Shown here in pieces: positions 23,632 to 33,105 of a DNA stretch of 64,000 nucleotides. Every line of letters starts with the position of its first letter. The first letter of the stretch is position 1. Position numbers and translations under genes: made by a program. The notes below the pieces were generated by a model, which was not told the DNA's origin, ran no database searches, and saw nothing but the letters and a program-made list of their open reading frames with translations. The DNA is from BOG-908 sp964244615 (GTDB lineage: Bacteria; Pseudomonadota; Alphaproteobacteria; Acetobacterales; Acetobacteraceae). The stretch lies in assembly GCA_964244615.1 (NCBI GenBank), contig CAXTJP010000005.1:1-64000 (forward strand). Direction: 5' to 3'.

Positions 23632-26600
23632 ATGATCATGTCGCTGCTCGCCTCCCGCCGCCTCGGCCCGCTGCTGGTCACCCAGACGCTCGGCGCCGTC
23701 AACGACAACCTGTTCAAGAACGCGCTCGTGGTGCTGATCTTGTTCCGCGCCGCGCATGGGGGCGGGGCCCTGGTCGCGCTGGCGGGCGGGGTGTTCATCC
23801 TGCCTTACGTGCTGCTCTCGGCGACGGCGGGCCAGGTGGCCGACCGGTTCGAGAAGCGTCGGCTGATCCTGCTGGTCAAGGCGGCCGAGCTGGCGCTGAT
23901 GGTGCTGGCGGCCGCGGGGTTCCTGCTCGGCAGCACGCCGGCGCTGTTCGCGGTGCTGTTCGGCCTGGGCGTGCAGGCCACGTTCTTCGGCCCGCTGAAA
24001 TACGGCATCCTGCCGCAGCATCTGGCCGAGCACGAGCTGGTCGCCGGCAACGGCCTGGTCGAGGCGGGCACGTTCGGCGGCATCCTGGCCGGCACCGTCG
24101 CCGGCCCGCTGCTGTTCGGTCTCGACCACGGCGCGGCCCTGGTCTCGGCCGCCGGGCTCGCGGTGGCGGCGGCCGGCCTGGCCAGCGCCGCCCTGATCCG
24201 CCCGGCGCCGTCGCAGGCGCCCGGCCTGCGCATCGGCTGGAACCTGCCGCGCGAGACGGCGTCGCTGCTGGCGGCGGCGCGCGGCCACCGCGCGGTGTGG
24301 CTGTGCATCCTGGGGCTGAGCTGGTTCTGGGTGGTGGGCGCCACCTTCCTGGCCGAACTGCCGACGCTGGTGCGCGACGCGCTGGGGGCCGCGGGGCCGA
24401 TGTTCACCCTGTTGCTCGCGGTGTTCTCGGTCGGCGTCGGCCTGGGCTCGATGGCCTGCGGGCGGCTGCTGCGCGGCGAGGTCTCGGCCCGGCTGGTGCC
24501 GTTCGCGGCACTCGGGCTCTCGGTGTTCCTGTGGGACTTCGCCCACGTCGTGGGCCACGCGCAGGGCCTGGGCAGCGTCAACGCCGTGCTGCACAGCCCG
24601 CGCGGCTGGCGCATGCTGGCCGATTTGCTGCTGCTGGCCGCCAGCGGCGGGCTCTACTCGGTGCCGCTCTACGCCATCATCCAGGAGCGCTCGCCCGCCA
24701 GCCACCTGTCGCGCATGATCGCGGCCAACAACGTGGTCAACGCCGCCGCCATGGCGCTGGCCGCCGGCGCCACCGCGCTGCTGGCGCTGGCCGGCGTCGC
24801 CCCGGCGACCATCCTGCTGGCGGCGGCCGCGGCCAACCTGGCCGTGGCGCTGTGGATCGTGCGCATCCTGCCGCAGGAGACGATGCGCGGCGTGTTCCGC
24901 TGGTATTTCCGCACCTTCCACCGTCTGCGCCTGTCGGGGCTGGAGAACCTGCCCGCACCCGGCACCCGCATGGTCCTCGTGGTCAACCACCAGAGCTTCC
25001 TCGATGGCTGCTTCGTCGCCGCCTTCCTGCCGAACGCGCCGACCTTCGCGGTGAACGTGCACATCGCGAAACGCTGGTGGGCCCGGCCGTTCCTGGCCGC
25101 GGTGCGCCACTTCACCATCGACCCGGTCAACCCGTTCAGCGCACGCGCCATGGTGCACGCGGTGCGCGAGGGCCAGAACCTGGTGATCTTCCCCGAGGGC
25201 CGCATCACCGTCACCGGCGCGCTGATGAAGATGTACGAGGGCGCCGGCATGGTTGCCGACCGCGCCGGCGCGACCATCGTGCCGGTGCGCATCGACGGTC
25301 TGCAGTTCACGAAGTTCTCGCGCATGGGCGGCGTGGTGAAGCGGCGCTGGTTCCCGCCGCTGTCGCTGACGGTGCTGCCGCCGGTGGCAATCGACGTGGA
25401 CCCCGCCCTGATGGGCCGTGCACGACGACGCGCGGTCGGCGCCCTGCTGCAGGGCACGATGGAGCAATGCGCGTTCGCCACCGCCGACACCGGCCGCTCG
25501 CTGTTCGCGGCCCTGCTCGACGCGCGTGACCGTTTCGGCGCCGGCATGCCGGTCGTCGAGGACACCGCGCGTGCGCCGCTGAGCTACGGCCGCGTGCTGC
25601 TGGGCGCCACCGTGCTGGGCCGTCGCCTGGCGCAGGAGGCGCCGCAAGGCGGCCAGCTCGGCGTGATGCTGCCCAACGCCGCCGGCGCGGTGGTCACCTT
25701 CATGGCGCTGCAGGCGTTCGGCCGGGTGCCGGCCATGCTGAACTTTTCCGCGGGCGCCGAAGCCATGCTGGCCGCCTGCGCGGCCGCCCAGGTGCAGGTG
25801 GTGCTGTCGTCACGCGCCTTTGTCGAGCGCGGCAAGCTCGGGCCGGTGGTCGCGCGCATGGAACGGCAGGTGCGGTTCGTCTGGCTGGAGGATGTGCGCG
25901 CGCAGTTCGGCCTGATCGCGAAGCTGCGCGGCTGGATCGACGCCAGACGCGCGCGGCGCCTGCCGGGCGCGCGGTTGGACGCGGGTTCGCCGGCGGTGGT
26001 GCTGTTCACCAGCGGGTCGGAGGGTGCCCCGAAAGGCGTGGTGCTGAGCCACCGCAACATCCTGTCCAACATCGCGCAGGTCGCCTCGGTGATCGACTTC
26101 AACGCGTCCGACCGCGTGTTCAACGCCATGCCGATGTTCCACTCCTTCGGCCTGACAGGGGCGACCCTGCTGCCGCTGCTGTCCGGCGTGCGCACCTTCT
26201 ACTACCCCTCGCCGCTGCATTACCGGATCGTGCCCGAACTGATCTACGACACCGACAGCACCATCGCCTTCGGCACCGACACGTTCCTGACCGGCTGGGC
26301 CCGCTTCGCGCACGCCTACGATTTCTACCGGATGCGCTACATCTTTTCCGGCGCCGAAAAGGTGCGCGAGGAAACCCGCACGCTCTACGCCGAACGGTTC
26401 GGCGTGCGCGTGCTGGAAGGCTACGGCGCCACCGAGACCTCGCCCGTGCTGGCGCTGAACACGCCGATGCACAGCCGCCCCGGCAGCGCCGGCCGCCTGC
26501 TGCCCGGCCTGCAGCATCGCCTCGATCCGGTAGAGGGCATCGCGCAGGGCGGGCGCCTGGTGGTGCGCGGCCCCAACGTGATGCTCGGCTACCTGCGCAC

Positions 26601-27063
26601 CACCGCCCCCGGCGTGCTCGAAACCCTGCCCGACGGCTGGTACGACACCGGCGACGTCTGCACCGTGCAGGACGGCTTCGTCACCATCCACGCCCGCGCC
26701 AAGCGCTTCGCCAAGATCGCCGGCGAGATGGTCTCCATGCCCGCCGCCGAGGCGCTGGCCGCCAGCCTGTGGCCCGGCGCGGCACACGCCGTGGTGGCCA
26801 TCCCGGACGCGCGCAAGGGCGAAGCGCTGGTGCTGCTGACGACCGAGCAGGACGCCGCCGTGGGCGCGCTGCTGGCGCATGCGCGCGAACACGGTGCGGC
26901 CGAGATCGCCGTGCCCCGCACGATGCGGGTGGTGGAGGCTTTGCCGCTGCTGGGTACGGGCAAGGTCGATTACGTTACGGCGACGCGGGTGGCGGGGGAG
27001 GGAAGGCCAGGGGCTCTGCCCCTGGACCCCGCCAAGGACAAGTCCTTGGAACCTGTCCGTTGA
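23632..27063 (+). CDS. aas: Fused MFS - PlsC acyltransferase - acyl-ACP synthetase (Aas type)
   Basis: 1143-aa three-part membrane enzyme that takes up lysophospholipids and re-acylates them. Residues 1 to about 410 form an MFS (LplT-like) flippase beginning LGPLLVTQTLGAVNDNLFKNA. About 425-620 is a PlsC/LPLAT domain with NHQSFLDG (H-x4-D) and FPEGRIT. About 640-1130 is an AMP-forming domain with LFTSGSEGAPKGVVLSH, EGYGATETSP and YDTGDVC. Fused Aas proteins of this length are known in several proteobacteria. An alternative ATG lies six bases downstream of the one used. Two palindromic operators directly precede it. Confidence 0.92.
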   Translation: MIMSLLASRRLGPLLVTQTLGAVNDNLFKNALVVLILFRAAHGGGALVALAGGVFILPYVLLSATAGQVADRFEKRRLILLVKAAELALMVLAAAGFLLGSTPALFAVLFGLGVQATFFGPLKYGILPQHLAEHELVAGNGLVEAGTFGGILAGTVAGPLLFGLDHGAALVSAAGLAVAAAGLASAALIRPAPSQAPGLRIGWNLPRETASLLAAARGHRAVWLCILGLSWFWVVGATFLAELPTLVRDALGAAGPMFTLLLAVFSVGVGLGSMACGRLLRGEVSARLVPFAALGLSVFLWDFAHVVGHAQGLGSVNAVLHSPRGWRMLADLLLLAASGGLYSVPLYAIIQERSPASHLSRMIAANNVVNAAAMALAAGATALLALAGVAPATILLAAAAANLAVALWIVRILPQETMRGVFRWYFRTFHRLRLSGLENLPAPGTRMVLVVNHQSFLDGCFVAAFLPNAPTFAVNVHIAKRWWARPFLAAVRHFTIDPVNPFSARAMVHAVREGQNLVIFPEGRITVTGALMKMYEGAGMVADRAGATIVPVRIDGLQFTKFSRMGGVVKRRWFPPLSLTVLPPVAIDVDPALMGRARRRAVGALLQGTMEQCAFATADTGRSLFAALLDARDRFGAGMPVVEDTARAPLSYGRVLLGATVLGRRLAQEAPQGGQLGVMLPNAAGAVVTFMALQAFGRVPAMLNFSAGAEAMLAACAAAQVQVVLSSRAFVERGKLGPVVARMERQVRFVWLEDVRAQFGLIAKLRGWIDARRARRLPGARLDAGSPAVVLFTSGSEGAPKGVVLSHRNILSNIAQVASVIDFNASDRVFNAMPMFHSFGLTGATLLPLLSGVRTFYYPSPLHYRIVPELIYDTDSTIAFGTDTFLTGWARFAHAYDFYRMRYIFSGAEKVREETRTLYAERFGVRVLEGYGATETSPVLALNTPMHSRPGSAGRLLPGLQHRLDPVEGIAQGGRLVVRGPNVMLGYLRTTAPGVLETLPDGWYDTGDVCTVQDGFVTIHARAKRFAKIAGEMVSMPAAEALAASLWPGAAHAVVAIPDARKGEALVLLTTEQDAAVGALLAHAREHGAAEIAVPRTMRVVEALPLLGTGKVDYVTATRVAGEGRPGALPLDPAKDKSLEPVR

Positions 27064-27086
27064 GGCGGTGGTGGGTGTAGCGCGTT

Positions 27087-27710
27087 TTACGCAAGTCCCC
27101 TCGCCATGGCCGCAACCACCAGCCTCACCTGCGCCCGCAGCAGCGCCATCGGCATCTCCGCCACCTTCTCGTCCAGCCCCAGATCCACCATGCCGTGCAC
27201 CGCGGCGAACACCGTGCGGGCCAGGACCATGGCCTGACGCTCCTTCATCTGCGGCTGAAGCGCGCGCAGCGGGCCTTCTATCTGCGCGAACGCGCCGGCC
27301 TGGCGTTCGGCGTACCAGGCGGGGATGGCGTGCCCTGCCGGCATGCGGTGCTCGAACAGCGCGCGCCAGCGGTTTCGGTGGGTGGCGGCGTAGTCGAGGT
27401 AGGCGGCGGCCAGGCGGTTCAGGTGGTCGGCGGGGGTTTTGCCGGCGCCGGCGGTGCGCAGCGCCGTCTCGATCTGGTCCAGCGTGCGGCCGTGCACCGC
27501 CAGCACCAGCGCGTCCAGGTCCGGGAACACGCCGTAGATCGCCCCGACCGAGCAGCCGACCGTGTCGGCCAGGCTGCGGGCGCGCAGGTTGGTCAGGCCG
27601 ACGCCCACGATCTCCGCCTCGGCTGCCGTCACCAGCCTGTCGTGCAGCGCTTGGTGCCGGGCCTGCGTGGAGGATCGTTTCGGACGTTCGGACCTGTCCT
27701 GGACATTCAT
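27087..27710 (-). CDS. TetR/AcrR family regulator
   Basis: 207-aa repressor. The N-terminal HTH is NLRARSLADTVGCSVGAIYGVFPDLDALV, and the helical C-terminal part (WRALFEHRMP...AIPAWY) resembles the WHG-type TetR ligand domain. The gene is convergent with aas, 23 bases from its stop. The tandem TTGAAC/GTTCAA sites before aas are good candidate targets. I see no such site before this gene, so control of its own promoter is not evident. The ligand is unknown; a lipid or acyl compound would fit the neighbour. Confidence 0.88.
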   Translation of the reverse strand: MNVQDRSERPKRSSTQARHQALHDRLVTAAEAEIVGVGLTNLRARSLADTVGCSVGAIYGVFPDLDALVLAVHGRTLDQIETALRTAGAGKTPADHLNRLAAAYLDYAATHRNRWRALFEHRMPAGHAIPAWYAERQAGAFAQIEGPLRALQPQMKERQAMVLARTVFAAVHGMVDLGLDEKVAEMPMALLRAQVRLVVAAMARGLA

Positions 27711-27850
27711 GGATGCGCGGGTCCGTCATTGCCGGTCCGAGGGGCTGGCGCCTGGCGATCCTCTATCAGCCCGTGCGCGAAGTCCACGTGATCCTGCGGG
27801 GGTGCCTCGCCCGCTTGACCCTGGCCGCCGCTTGCGCCGACGCTGGCGCC

Positions 27851-29872
27851 ATGAACAATCCGCTGCTCGCCCCCTGGTCCACGCCGTTCGAGGCGCCGCC
27901 GTTCGACACCATCCGCCCGGAACACTTCGTGCCCGCCTTCCAGCAGGCGATGGCGGACCACCTGGCCGAGATCGAGGCCATCGGGTCGGACCCGGCACCC
28001 CCGAGCTTTGCCAACACCATCGAGGCGCTGCAGCGCAGCGGGCGCGCGCTGGACCGGATCGGCCTCGTGTTCTCCAACCTGGTGTCGAGCCAGGGCGGCG
28101 CGGCGCTGGACGCGATCGACCTGGAACTCTCGCCCATCCTGGCGCGGCACGGCACGCGCGTCTCGCTGGACCCGGCGGTGTTCGCCCGCATCGGCGCCCT
28201 GCACGCGGCGCGCGAGACGCTGGGGCTGGCCGAGGACCAGCTTCGCCTGCTGGACCGCCTGCATCTCGGCCGGGTGCGCAGCGGCGCCGCCCTGCCGCCG
28301 GAGGGGCGGGCGCGCATGGGCGAGATCTCCGAACGGCTGGCGGTGCTGCACACGCTGTTCGGCCAGAACGTTCTGCACGACGAGAACGCCTGGCACCTTT
28401 CGCTGGGCGAGGCCGACCTCGACGGTCTGCCGGCCTTCGTGCGCGACGGCGCCCGGCAGGCCGCCGCCGAGCGCGGGCTGGACGGCTACGCCATCACCCT
28501 GTCGCGCTCACTGATCGAGCCGTTCCTCGGCTTCTCCACCCGTCGCGACCTGCGACAGGCGGCGTACGAGGCCTGGATCGCCCGCGGCACCCATCCCGGC
28601 GACCACGACAACACCGCGCTGATCCCGGAAATCCTGTCGCTGCGGGCCGAGCGCGCCCGGCTGCTCGGCCACGACAGTTTCGCGTCGTTCCGCCTGGCCG
28701 ACACCATGGCCGGCACGCCCGAGGCAGCGCATGGTCTGCTGGAGCGCGTCTGGGGGCCGGCCCGCCGCCGCGCCACCGTGGAACGCGACCGCCTGCTGCA
28801 GGCCGCGCGCGCGGAAGGCTTCAACGGCGAGCTGGCGGCCTGGGACTGGCGCTACTACGCCGAGCGTGTGCGCGCGGCCGACTACGACCTCGACGAGGCC
28901 GAGATCAAGCCGTACTTCGTGCTGGAAAACATCCAGCGCGCCGCCTTCGACACCGCCGGCCGCCTGTTCGGCCTGAGCTTCACGCCACGCCCCGACGTGC
29001 CGGTCTACCACCCCGACGTGCGCGCCTTCGAGGTGCGCGACGCCGCGGGCCACGTCGGCCTGTTCCTGGCCGACCATTACGCCCGCGCCGACAAGCGCTC
29101 CGGCGCCTGGATGAGCAGCTTGCGCGACCAGGAGTCGATGGACGGCGACGTCTCGCCGATCATCGTCAACAACAACAACTTCGCCAGGTCCGAGCCGACG
29201 CTGCTGAGCTTCGACGACGCGCGCACGCTGTTCCACGAGTTCGGCCACGCGCTGCACGGCCTGCTGAGCCGGGTGCGCTACCCGACGCAATCCGGCACCC
29301 AGGTCAAGCGCGACTTCGTCGAGTTCCCCTCGCAGGTCTACGAGCACTGGTTCGCGCTGCCGGAGACGCTGCGGACTTACGCGCTGCACCACGAGACCGG
29401 CGCGCCGATCCCCGAGGCGCTGATCGGCCGGCTGCTGGCCGCACGCTGCTTCAACCAGGGCTTCGCCACGGTCGAGTACACCGCGGCGGCGCTGATCGAC
29501 ATGGCGCTGCACAGCCACCCGGACCCGCAGGCGCTCGACCTGCCGGCCTTCGAGGCGGCGTTCCTCGAACGGATCGGCATGCCAGCGGAGATCGGCATCC
29601 GCCATAGGCCGGCGCATTTCCAGCACCTGTTCGCCGGCGGCGGCTACGCGGCGGGCTACTACTCGTACATGTGGGCCGAGGTGCTGGACGCCGACGGCTT
29701 CGAGGCGTTCCGCGAGGCCGGCGACCCGTTCGACCCCGCCACCGCGTCCCGGCTGCGCGCCATCCTGAGCGCCGGCGACGCGCGCGATCCGATGCAGCTC
29801 TACGTCGATTTCCGCGGCCGCGCCCCCGGCATCGACGCCCTCCTGCGGGGCCGCGACCTGATCGCGGCCTGA
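27851..29872 (+). CDS. M3 family oligopeptidase / peptidyl-dipeptidase
   Basis: 673-aa cytoplasmic zinc metallopeptidase of the thimet oligopeptidase family (Dcp/OpdA type) that degrades short peptides. The zinc site is FHEFGHALH near residue 460, followed by FVEFPSQVYEHW, which supplies the glutamate ligand and the usual family sequence. The C-terminal FAGGGYAAGYYSYMWAEVLDADGFEAF is characteristic. The ATG at 27851 gives the normal N-terminus (NNPLLAPWSTPFEAPPFDTIRPEHF). Dcp and OpdA cannot be separated safely by eye. Confidence 0.93.
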   Translation: MNNPLLAPWSTPFEAPPFDTIRPEHFVPAFQQAMADHLAEIEAIGSDPAPPSFANTIEALQRSGRALDRIGLVFSNLVSSQGGAALDAIDLELSPILARHGTRVSLDPAVFARIGALHAARETLGLAEDQLRLLDRLHLGRVRSGAALPPEGRARMGEISERLAVLHTLFGQNVLHDENAWHLSLGEADLDGLPAFVRDGARQAAAERGLDGYAITLSRSLIEPFLGFSTRRDLRQAAYEAWIARGTHPGDHDNTALIPEILSLRAERARLLGHDSFASFRLADTMAGTPEAAHGLLERVWGPARRRATVERDRLLQAARAEGFNGELAAWDWRYYAERVRAADYDLDEAEIKPYFVLENIQRAAFDTAGRLFGLSFTPRPDVPVYHPDVRAFEVRDAAGHVGLFLADHYARADKRSGAWMSSLRDQESMDGDVSPIIVNNNNFARSEPTLLSFDDARTLFHEFGHALHGLLSRVRYPTQSGTQVKRDFVEFPSQVYEHWFALPETLRTYALHHETGAPIPEALIGRLLAARCFNQGFATVEYTAAALIDMALHSHPDPQALDLPAFEAAFLERIGMPAEIGIRHRPAHFQHLFAGGGYAAGYYSYMWAEVLDADGFEAFREAGDPFDPATASRLRAILSAGDARDPMQLYVDFRGRAPGIDALLRGRDLIAA

Positions 29873-29881
29873 GCGCCGGGC

Positions 29882-31582
29882 ATGGCGGATGCGCGCTTCA
29901 TCCTGGCGCAGATCGTGCCGGTCGTGCTGCTGCTGGCCTTGGGCGTTCTGGCGGCGGTGGGCTCGCGCGCGCTCCGGCTCAGCCCCATCGTGGGCTACCT
30001 GGCGCTGGGGCTCGGCTTGCGCGCGCTCGGGCTGAACCTGCTGGCCAGCGACGGCACCATCGACACGCTGGCGCAGCTCGGCGTGGTGTTCCTGCTGTTC
30101 GACATCGGGCTGCATTTCTCGCTCAGGCACGTGCGCGAACAGGCCGCCGACATCTTCGGCTTCGGCCCGGTGCAGGTGCTGCTCGCCACCGTCGGGCTGG
30201 GCCTGGCCTGCCTGGCCTGGGGTCTGCCGCCGGGCGCCGCCTTCCTGGTCGGTGCAACGCTGGCGCTGTCCTCGACCGCCGTGGTGGCGCGGCTGATCGC
30301 CGAGCGGCACCAGCAGACCTGCCCGGTGGGGCTGACCGCCACCGCCATCCTGGTGTTCCAGGACGTGGCGGCGATCTTCCTGCTGATCGTCGCCGGCGCG
30401 CTCGGCTCCGGGCAGGCGCTGCTGCCCGCCCTGGCGCTCGCCCTGGCCAAGGCGGCCGCGGCGTTCTTCGCCGCCGTGCTGCTCGCCCGCTTCGTGGTCC
30501 GGCCGCTGTTCGCGCTGGTCGCCAGCACGCGCAACGAGGAGGTGTTCACCGCCATGGCGCTGCTGGTCGCACTCTCGGCCGGCTGGGCGACCGGGGCGGC
30601 GGGGCTGTCGCTGACGCTGGGGGCGTTCCTGGGCGGCATGGTCATCGCCGAGACGCCGTACCGCGCGCTGATCTCCTCCGAGATCAGGCCGTTCCGCACC
30701 CTGCTGCTGAGCTTCTTCTTCATCTCGGTCGGCCTTTCGCTCGACCCGCAGACGCTGTTGCACCAATGGCCTGCCGTGCTGGCCGCCGCGGTGCTGCTGG
30801 TGGCGATCAAGGTAGTGACCAACGCGGCGGCGAGCCTTGCCTTCCGCTGGTCGGTCCCCGGCTCCACCCAGCTCGGCTTCCTGCTGGCGCAGGGGTCGGA
30901 GTTCGCCTTCGTCGTTCTCAGCCTGCCGGTGGTGCGCACGCTGACCGGGCGGCGGGGCGCCGTGCTGATCGCCGCGGTGGCCCTGACGCTGGCGGCGACG
31001 CCCGGCCTGGCCGAACTGGGGCGCCGTCTGGCCGGCCGCCTGCGCCGCCCGTCCATGGCCGTGCTCCATGCCGAGCTGCAGCCGGGCGAGGCGGACGGGC
31101 CGGTGTTCATCGCCGGCATGGGGCGCACCGGCCGCACGCTGGCCGACGCGCTGCGCGAGTTCGGCATCGGCTACGCGGCCGTCGAGCGCGACGACCGGCG
31201 CCTGCGCGAGGCGGTGGCCGACGGCTACGCGGTGTCGTTCGGCGACATCGGCGACCTGCGCCTGTGGGAGCCGCTGGCGTTGCACGGCCGACGGGTCAGC
31301 GTGCTGACCGCGCCCTCCTTCGAGGTGTCGAGCGAGCTCAGCCCCACCGTCAGCCGCCTCTACCCGGATCTCGTCCGCATCGCCGTGGTCCACGACGAGG
31401 CCGATGCCGAACGCTTCCGCGCACTCGGCCTGACCGCGGTGGTCGATCGCAGCCTGCCGCGCGGCATGGACCTCGCCTCGCACGTGCTGGGCCTGCTGGG
31501 CGTGGAGCCCGGCCTGATCGGCGCGTGGATGCAGCGCCAGCACGAGCGCGCGCTGTCGGGCAGCGCCGTGATGGCGGCGTAG
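29882..31582 (+). CDS. Kef-type monovalent cation:proton antiporter (CPA2)
   Basis: 566-aa inner-membrane antiporter. The first 390 residues hold about twelve helices, with typical CPA2 stretches GVVFLLFDIGLHFSLR, ALSSTAVVARLIAE and LGAFLGGMVIAETPYR. Residues about 400-510 form a TrkA-N (RCK) domain starting VFIAGMGRTGRTLADALREF, which binds a nucleotide and gates transport. It resembles KefB/KefC, which release potassium in response to electrophile stress, but there is no kefF/kefG ancillary gene nearby. It lies ten bases after the M3 peptidase gene. Confidence 0.9.
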   Translation: MADARFILAQIVPVVLLLALGVLAAVGSRALRLSPIVGYLALGLGLRALGLNLLASDGTIDTLAQLGVVFLLFDIGLHFSLRHVREQAADIFGFGPVQVLLATVGLGLACLAWGLPPGAAFLVGATLALSSTAVVARLIAERHQQTCPVGLTATAILVFQDVAAIFLLIVAGALGSGQALLPALALALAKAAAAFFAAVLLARFVVRPLFALVASTRNEEVFTAMALLVALSAGWATGAAGLSLTLGAFLGGMVIAETPYRALISSEIRPFRTLLLSFFFISVGLSLDPQTLLHQWPAVLAAAVLLVAIKVVTNAAASLAFRWSVPGSTQLGFLLAQGSEFAFVVLSLPVVRTLTGRRGAVLIAAVALTLAATPGLAELGRRLAGRLRRPSMAVLHAELQPGEADGPVFIAGMGRTGRTLADALREFGIGYAAVERDDRRLREAVADGYAVSFGDIGDLRLWEPLALHGRRVSVLTAPSFEVSSELSPTVSRLYPDLVRIAVVHDEADAERFRALGLTAVVDRSLPRGMDLASHVLGLLGVEPGLIGAWMQRQHERALSGSAVMAA

Positions 31583-31658
31583 GCTGGCCTGCGTTCCGGC
31601 TTGACCCTGCCCCTGCGGAGCCGGCAAGTTTCGCTCCGGTCGAGGGGGAAGGGGAGCC

Positions 31659-32162
31659 ATGTCGGGCAGCGTCAGCGCACTCAAGGCCAAACTGTTCGCG
31701 CCGACCAAATACGTCTGCGGCGGCCACGGCGCGCGATGGCCGTCCGACCAGAAGTTCACCGTGCCGAACGGGGTCAGGATCTTCTTCTTCGTGCCCGACG
31801 GCGCCAGCCTGCCGAACACGATCGGCCAGCAGGTGGACCAGGTGCTGACCGGCGGCGCCGCACCCGCACCGACCGAGACGGTGTCGGCGGGCTCGCCCTG
31901 CTGGGACTACCGGCTGTTCTCCAGCAAGGCGGGCGGCTACCTGGCCCTGAAAATGTCGTCCGCCGCCGACCCGCGCTACATCACCACGACCGACAAGGAC
32001 AACGGCATCCAGCTCAGCCGGATCGTGGCCGACGTGCTGGCCCGCTCGCCCTCGGCCGAGATCTACTGGAGCGCCTGCCGGTCGCTGGAATCCGGCACCG
32101 ACACGTTCAGCTGGGACAAGCCGACCTACTCGAACGCCCTGCTCGGCCTGGGCGGTCCCTGA
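31659..32162 (+). CDS. Small protein, possibly Stv-like (putative adhesin) domain
   Basis: 167-aa soluble protein without a signal peptide or membrane segment. The pattern CGGHGARWPSDQKFTVPNGV, then IFFFVPDGASLP and ETVSAGSPCWDYRLFSSKAGG, resembles the 'putative adhesin Stv' family, which has a C-x-GHG start and a VP-x-G strand. This likeness is from memory and is tentative. It sits alone between the antiporter gene and the pseudopilin cluster, with a GGGGAAGGGGAG ribosome site. Its role is unknown. Confidence 0.55.
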   Translation: MSGSVSALKAKLFAPTKYVCGGHGARWPSDQKFTVPNGVRIFFFVPDGASLPNTIGQQVDQVLTGGAAPAPTETVSAGSPCWDYRLFSSKAGGYLALKMSSAADPRYITTTDKDNGIQLSRIVADVLARSPSAEIYWSACRSLESGTDTFSWDKPTYSNALLGLGGP

Positions 32163-32234
32163 ACCGGCCGCGCCGCCGCACTTGTCCGCGTCTTAACTTG
32201 CCATCGCATCCCGCTTGGCGCTGATCTGCGGCCG

Positions 32235-32675
32235 ATGCGCCGCGATGCTGGCTTCACCCTGATCGAGATACTGGTCGTTCTCGCCATACTCGGCGTGGCG
32301 CTGGGCCTGATCATCGGACGCGGCCCGATGCGCAGCCGTGGCCTCGAGAACCGCGCCGCGGCCGGGGTGCTGGCGCAGACGCTGCGCGCCGCCCGCGCGC
32401 TGGCGATCGCCACCGACCACGACGTGTCGGTGGCCATCGACCCGGCCCGTCACGTCTTCGCCATCGACGGCGGCCCGAAGCTCAAGCTGGCGCAGGACCT
32501 GCCCGTCTCGGTCCTGCCGGGCGCCTTGCGGGGGCCTGGGCCGGTGCGGCTGATCCGGTTCGCGGCCGATGGCAGCGCGTCCGGCGGCCAGGTTCTGCTG
32601 GGCGCCGGACGGCAGCGCCTGGGCGTGACCGTCGAGTGGCTGACCGGACGGGTCAGCGTCGCCGATGCACCCTGA
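32235..32675 (+). CDS. gspH: Type II secretion minor pseudopilin GspH
   Basis: 146 aa with a prepilin signal MRRDAG|FTLIEILVVLAILGVALG: cleavage after G6, with F7 and E11 (the +5 glutamate) in place, then the hydrophobic helix. The body (RAARALAIATDHDVSVAIDPARHVFAIDG) fits the GspH fold. It overlaps the next pseudopilin by 11 bases. It would sit in the tip complex of the type II secretion pseudopilus. The main pseudopilin and the secretion motor genes are not in the window. Confidence 0.85.
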   Translation: MRRDAGFTLIEILVVLAILGVALGLIIGRGPMRSRGLENRAAAGVLAQTLRAARALAIATDHDVSVAIDPARHVFAIDGGPKLKLAQDLPVSVLPGALRGPGPVRLIRFAADGSASGGQVLLGAGRQRLGVTVEWLTGRVSVADAP

Positions 32676-33105
32676 TTTGAGCCCGGGGCAGGGTGGTTTC
32701 ACCCTGCTGGAGGTGTTGATCGCCTTTGTCATCGCCGCCCTGGCCATGGGTGCGCTATTCGGCGGCACGGTGGCGGGGCTGGACGCGACCTCGGTCGCCG
32801 CGCGCTACGACGAGGCGGTTTCGCTGGCGCGCAGCCACGTGGCCGCCATCGGCCACGGCGCCGCCATCGCCCCGCAGCAGACCAGCGGCGCGGATGGCGA
32901 GGGCTTCACCTGGCACATCTCGATACGCGAGGCGGGGTCGCGCCAGCTGTCGCTGAGCGACCAGGACCGCGCCAACGACGTCAAGCCCAGCCGCGCTGTG
33001 CTCTACGACGTGCTGGTGACCGAGAGCTGGAAGGTGGGCGGACGCGAGCGACAGGTCAGCATCGCCACCAGGCGCTTCGACGTCCGGGCCGCGGAGGGGG
33101 CATGA
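32665..33105 (+). CDS. gspI: Type II secretion minor pseudopilin GspI
   Basis: 146 aa. The prepilin signal GQGG|FTLLEVLIAFVIAALAMGALF has E16 at the +5 position. The rest matches the GspI layout, with DEAVSLARSHVAAIG and a C-terminal beta strand region (RQVSIATRRFDVRA). It is the second gene of a four-gene overlapping set, 11 bases into gspH and sharing four bases with gspJ. Its identity rests mainly on its position between gspH and gspJ. Confidence 0.82.
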   Translation: MHPDLSPGQGGFTLLEVLIAFVIAALAMGALFGGTVAGLDATSVAARYDEAVSLARSHVAAIGHGAAIAPQQTSGADGEGFTWHISIREAGSRQLSLSDQDRANDVKPSRAVLYDVLVTESWKVGGRERQVSIATRRFDVRAAEGA

